DNA from: Bordetella parapertussis
GTDB taxonomy: Bacteria; Pseudomonadota; Gammaproteobacteria; Burkholderiales; SG8-39
Length of the DNA stretch: 7,765 nt
Direction of reading: 5' to 3'
Assembly: GCA_945869935.1 (NCBI GenBank)
Contig: CAMBSA010000068.1
Coordinates: 1-7,765, forward strand
The translations under genes were made by a program, and so were the position numbers. Shown here piece by piece: positions 5,785-7,765 of the stretch. Position 1 is the stretch's first letter. Every line of letters begins with the position of its first letter. The notes under the pieces were generated by a model that saw nothing but the letters and a program-made list of their open reading frames with translations, was not told the origin of the DNA and did not search any database.

Positions 5785-6732
5785 ATGACCAAGGACGCAA
5801 AGGTGGCGGTGGCGATCATCGGCTCGGGCAACATCGGCACCGACCTGATGATCAAGGTGATGCGCAAGTCCAAACACCTGACGATGGGCGCGATGGTCGG
5901 AATCGACGCGGCATCCGACGGGCTCGCCCGTGCGGCGCGCCTGAACGTGCCGACCACGCACGAGGGCATCGACGGCCTGGTGAAGCTGCCCAATTTCAAG
6001 GACATCAAGATCGCGTTCGACGCGACCTCCGCCGGCGCGCACGCGAAGCACAACGAAGTGCTGCAGAAGCACGGCATCCAGGTGATCGATCTCACGCCCG
6101 CCGCGATCGGCCCGTACGTGATTCCGGTGGTGAACCTGAACGAGCACCTCGACAGTCCGAACATCAACATGGTCACCTGCGGCGGCCAGGCGACGATTCC
6201 GCTGGTGTATGCGGTGTCGCGCGTCGCCAATGTGCATTACGCCGAGATCGTCGCGTCGATTGCGAGCAAGTCCGCCGGACCCGGCACCCGTGCGAACATC
6301 GACGAATTCACCGAAACCACCTCGAAGGCGATCGTCAAGCTCGGCGGGGCGGCTCGCGGCAAGGCGATCATCGTCCTGAATCCTGCGGAGCCGCCGCTGA
6401 TCATGCGCGATACCGTCTATGTGCTGGCCGAGGAGGGCGCGAACGAGGACGCGATCCGCAAGTCGGTGGACGAGATCGTGGCGCAGGTCGCGGGCTATGT
6501 CCCCGGCTACCGGCTCAAGCAGCGGGTGCAGTTCGAGAAGGTGCCTGCGGACAGCCCGATGAACATACCCGGCGTCGGCCTGAAGCATGGCGTGAAAGTA
6601 TCCATCTATCTCGAGGTCGAAGGCGCAGGCCACTACCTGCCCGCCTACGCCGGCAACCTCGACATCATGACCTCGGCGGCGCTTGCCGCGGCCGAGCGCC
6701 TGGCCGAACGCAAGTTCGCGCTGGCAGCGTAA
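5785..6732 (+). CDS. dmpF: Acetaldehyde dehydrogenase (acylating)
   Basis: This enzyme oxidises acetaldehyde with NAD+ and CoA to acetyl-CoA. It normally works in a complex with the aldolase encoded next, passing acetaldehyde through an internal tunnel. The 315-residue protein is the usual size for DmpF/MhpF/BphJ. The Rossmann nucleotide site is [12 protein letters not shown] (10-21). The catalytic cysteine is Cys132 in [12 protein letters not shown], the same number as in DmpF of Pseudomonas sp. CF600. Other family blocks are FDATSAGAH (78-86), [17 protein letters not shown] (101-117), [19 protein letters not shown] (161-179) and [18 protein letters not shown] (279-296). ATG at 5785 has GGAG 6 bp upstream. 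The stop is 24 bp before the aldolase ATG. The gene looks intact, with all expected motifs. Confidence 0.97.
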   Translation: MTKDAKVAVAIIGSGNIGTDLMIKVMRKSKHLTMGAMVGIDAASDGLARAARLNVPTTHEGIDGLVKLPNFKDIKIAFDATSAGAHAKHNEVLQKHGIQVIDLTPAAIGPYVIPVVNLNEHLDSPNINMVTCGGQATIPLVYAVSRVANVHYAEIVASIASKSAGPGTRANIDEFTETTSKAIVKLGGAARGKAIIVLNPAEPPLIMRDTVYVLAEEGANEDAIRKSVDEIVAQVAGYVPGYRLKQRVQFEKVPADSPMNIPGVGLKHGVKVSIYLEVEGAGHYLPAYAGNLDIMTSAALAAAERLAERKFALAA

Positions 6733-6756
6733 TTCGGACGATCAAGGAGAACACGC

Positions 6757-7765
6757 ATGACAAAGAAGAAGGTTTATATCTCCGATGTGACGCTGCGCGA
6801 CGGCCAGCATCCGCGCCGTCACCAGTACACCCTGACGCAGGTCACCGCGATCGCCAAGGCATTGGACGAGGCGAAGGTCGATTCGATCGAGATCTCGCAC
6901 GGCGACGGTCTTGCAGGTTCGAGCTTCAACTACGGTTTCGGCCTGCACACCGACGTGGAGTGGATCGAAGCGGTGGCGGCGGTGGTCAAGCATGCGCAGG
7001 TCGCGACGCTGCTCATCCCCGGCATCGGTACCTTGCATGATCTGGACGCCGCCTACAAGGCGGGCGCCCGCACGGTCCGCGTTGCCACCCACTGCACCGA
7101 AGCCGACATCTCGCGCCAGCACATGGAACACGCGCGCAAGCTCGGCATGGACACCGTCGGTTTCCTGATGATGGCGCACATGGTTACGCCGCAGAAGCTT
7201 GCCGAGCAGGCGAAACTGATGGAATCCTACGGCGCGCATTGCGTGTACGTCACCGACTCCGGCGGCGCGATGCTGATGAACGATGCGCGCGACAAGACCC
7301 GTGCGCTGCGTGATGCCCTCAAGCCGGAGACCGAGATCGGCGTTCACTGCCACCACAACCTGTCGCTCGGCGTGGCCAATTCCATCATCGCGATGGAAGA
7401 GGGTGCCTACCGGATCGACGCATCGCTCGCCGGCATGGGCGCGGGCGCGGGCAACACGCCGCTTGAAGTGCTGATCGGCGTGATGGACCGCATGGGCATC
7501 GAGCACGGCTGCGACCTGAAGAAACTCATGTACGCGGCCGACGACCTGGTGCGTCCGCTGCAGGACCGTCCGGTGCGCGTGGACCGCGAGACGCTCGCGC
7601 TCGGTTACTCGGGCGTGTACTCGAGCTTCCTGCGCCATGCGGAGTCTGCCGCCGAACGCTACGGCATCCCGACCTTCGACATCCTTGCCGAACTCGGCAA
7701 GCGGCGCATGGTCGGCGGCCAGGAAGACATGATCGTGGACGTGGCGCTTGATCTGGTGAAAGAGC
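6757..7765 (+). CDS. dmpG: 4-hydroxy-2-oxovalerate aldolase, C-terminus cut by the window edge
   Basis: This enzyme cleaves 4-hydroxy-2-oxovalerate to pyruvate and acetaldehyde, the partner reaction of the dehydrogenase upstream. The 336 visible codons cover nearly the whole 340-345 residue family length. The metal and active-site motif is [10 protein letters not shown] (9-18), with Arg14, Asp15 and His18 corresponding to Arg17, Asp18 and His21 of DmpG. The second metal motif is GVHCHHNLS (195-203) with His197 and His199, and the catalytic tyrosine is Tyr288 in GYSGVYSS. The C-terminal partner-contact region [15 protein letters not shown] (266-280) and [19 protein letters not shown] (316-334) is well kept. 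ATG at 6757 has AAGGAG 7 bp upstream, the same layout as the decarboxylase start. No terminator is seen, so the operon continues beyond the window. Confidence 0.97.
   Translation, partial: MTKKKVYISDVTLRDGQHPRRHQYTLTQVTAIAKALDEAKVDSIEISHGDGLAGSSFNYGFGLHTDVEWIEAVAAVVKHAQVATLLIPGIGTLHDLDAAYKAGARTVRVATHCTEADISRQHMEHARKLGMDTVGFLMMAHMVTPQKLAEQAKLMESYGAHCVYVTDSGGAMLMNDARDKTRALRDALKPETEIGVHCHHNLSLGVANSIIAMEEGAYRIDASLAGMGAGAGNTPLEVLIGVMDRMGIEHGCDLKKLMYAADDLVRPLQDRPVRVDRETLALGYSGVYSSFLRHAESAAERYGIPTFDILAELGKRRMVGGQEDMIVDVALDLVKE

Noticed and set aside
4923..6230. Long - strand open frames opposite the decarboxylase and dehydrogenase genes (also 5479-6633 and 6742-7638)
   Set aside because: They are mirror frames of conserved enzymes with strong motifs, with His/Arg-rich composition and no recognisable domain.

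Overview
The window is about 62-65% GC (estimated by eye) and fully bacterial, with dense coding, short intergenic gaps and AAGGAG-type ribosome binding sites. A Bug/TctC-family solute receptor together with a meta-cleavage aromatic pathway cluster points to a betaproteobacterium, most likely Burkholderiales. That assignment is inference from gene content, not a sequence match.

Layout: (1) Positions 1-140 hold the C-terminal end of a fumarylacetoacetate-hydrolase (FAH) family enzyme on the + strand, followed by a strong stem-loop terminator (169-197) that looks usable in both directions. (2) Positions 243-3932 hold four genes on the - strand. In transcription order they are a cytoplasmic homologue of 4,5-dihydroxyphthalate decarboxylase (Pht5-like), a class II aldolase/adducin-fold enzyme, a periplasmic Bug receptor with a signal peptide, and a pirin-family bicupin. 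(3) A 151-bp divergent intergenic region (3933-4083) carries a TACAAT -10-like box facing right. (4) Positions 4084-7765 hold a + strand operon that runs off the window: 2-oxopent-4-enoate hydratase, 4-oxalocrotonate decarboxylase, acylating acetaldehyde dehydrogenase, and 4-hydroxy-2-oxovalerate aldolase (last few residues missing).

The + operon is the lower part of the catechol meta-cleavage pathway (dmp/xyl/nah type). 2-Oxo-3-hexenedioate is decarboxylated to 2-oxopent-4-enoate, hydrated to 4-hydroxy-2-oxovalerate, and cleaved to pyruvate and acetaldehyde, which is oxidised to acetyl-CoA. The gene order is hydratase-decarboxylase-dehydrogenase-aldolase (E-H-F-G) rather than the E-F-G-H order of dmp. 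The ring-cleavage dioxygenase, semialdehyde dehydrogenase and tautomerase are not in the window.

The divergent - strand operon pairs two unrelated folds, each of which includes known dihydroxyphthalate decarboxylases, with an uptake receptor. The simplest reading (inference) is that it supplies or decarboxylates a carboxylated aromatic compound, or its ring-cleavage product, for the + operon. The less ordinary details are a lysine-rich N-terminal tail on the hydratase encoded by a 12-bp-period repeat, three tandem 21-23 bp repeats just before the dehydrogenase gene, a TTG start on the decarboxylase, and a pirin lacking the usual metal-ligand glutamate. I see no mobile element, CRISPR array, tRNA or rRNA, and nothing that by itself is clearly a new kind of system.
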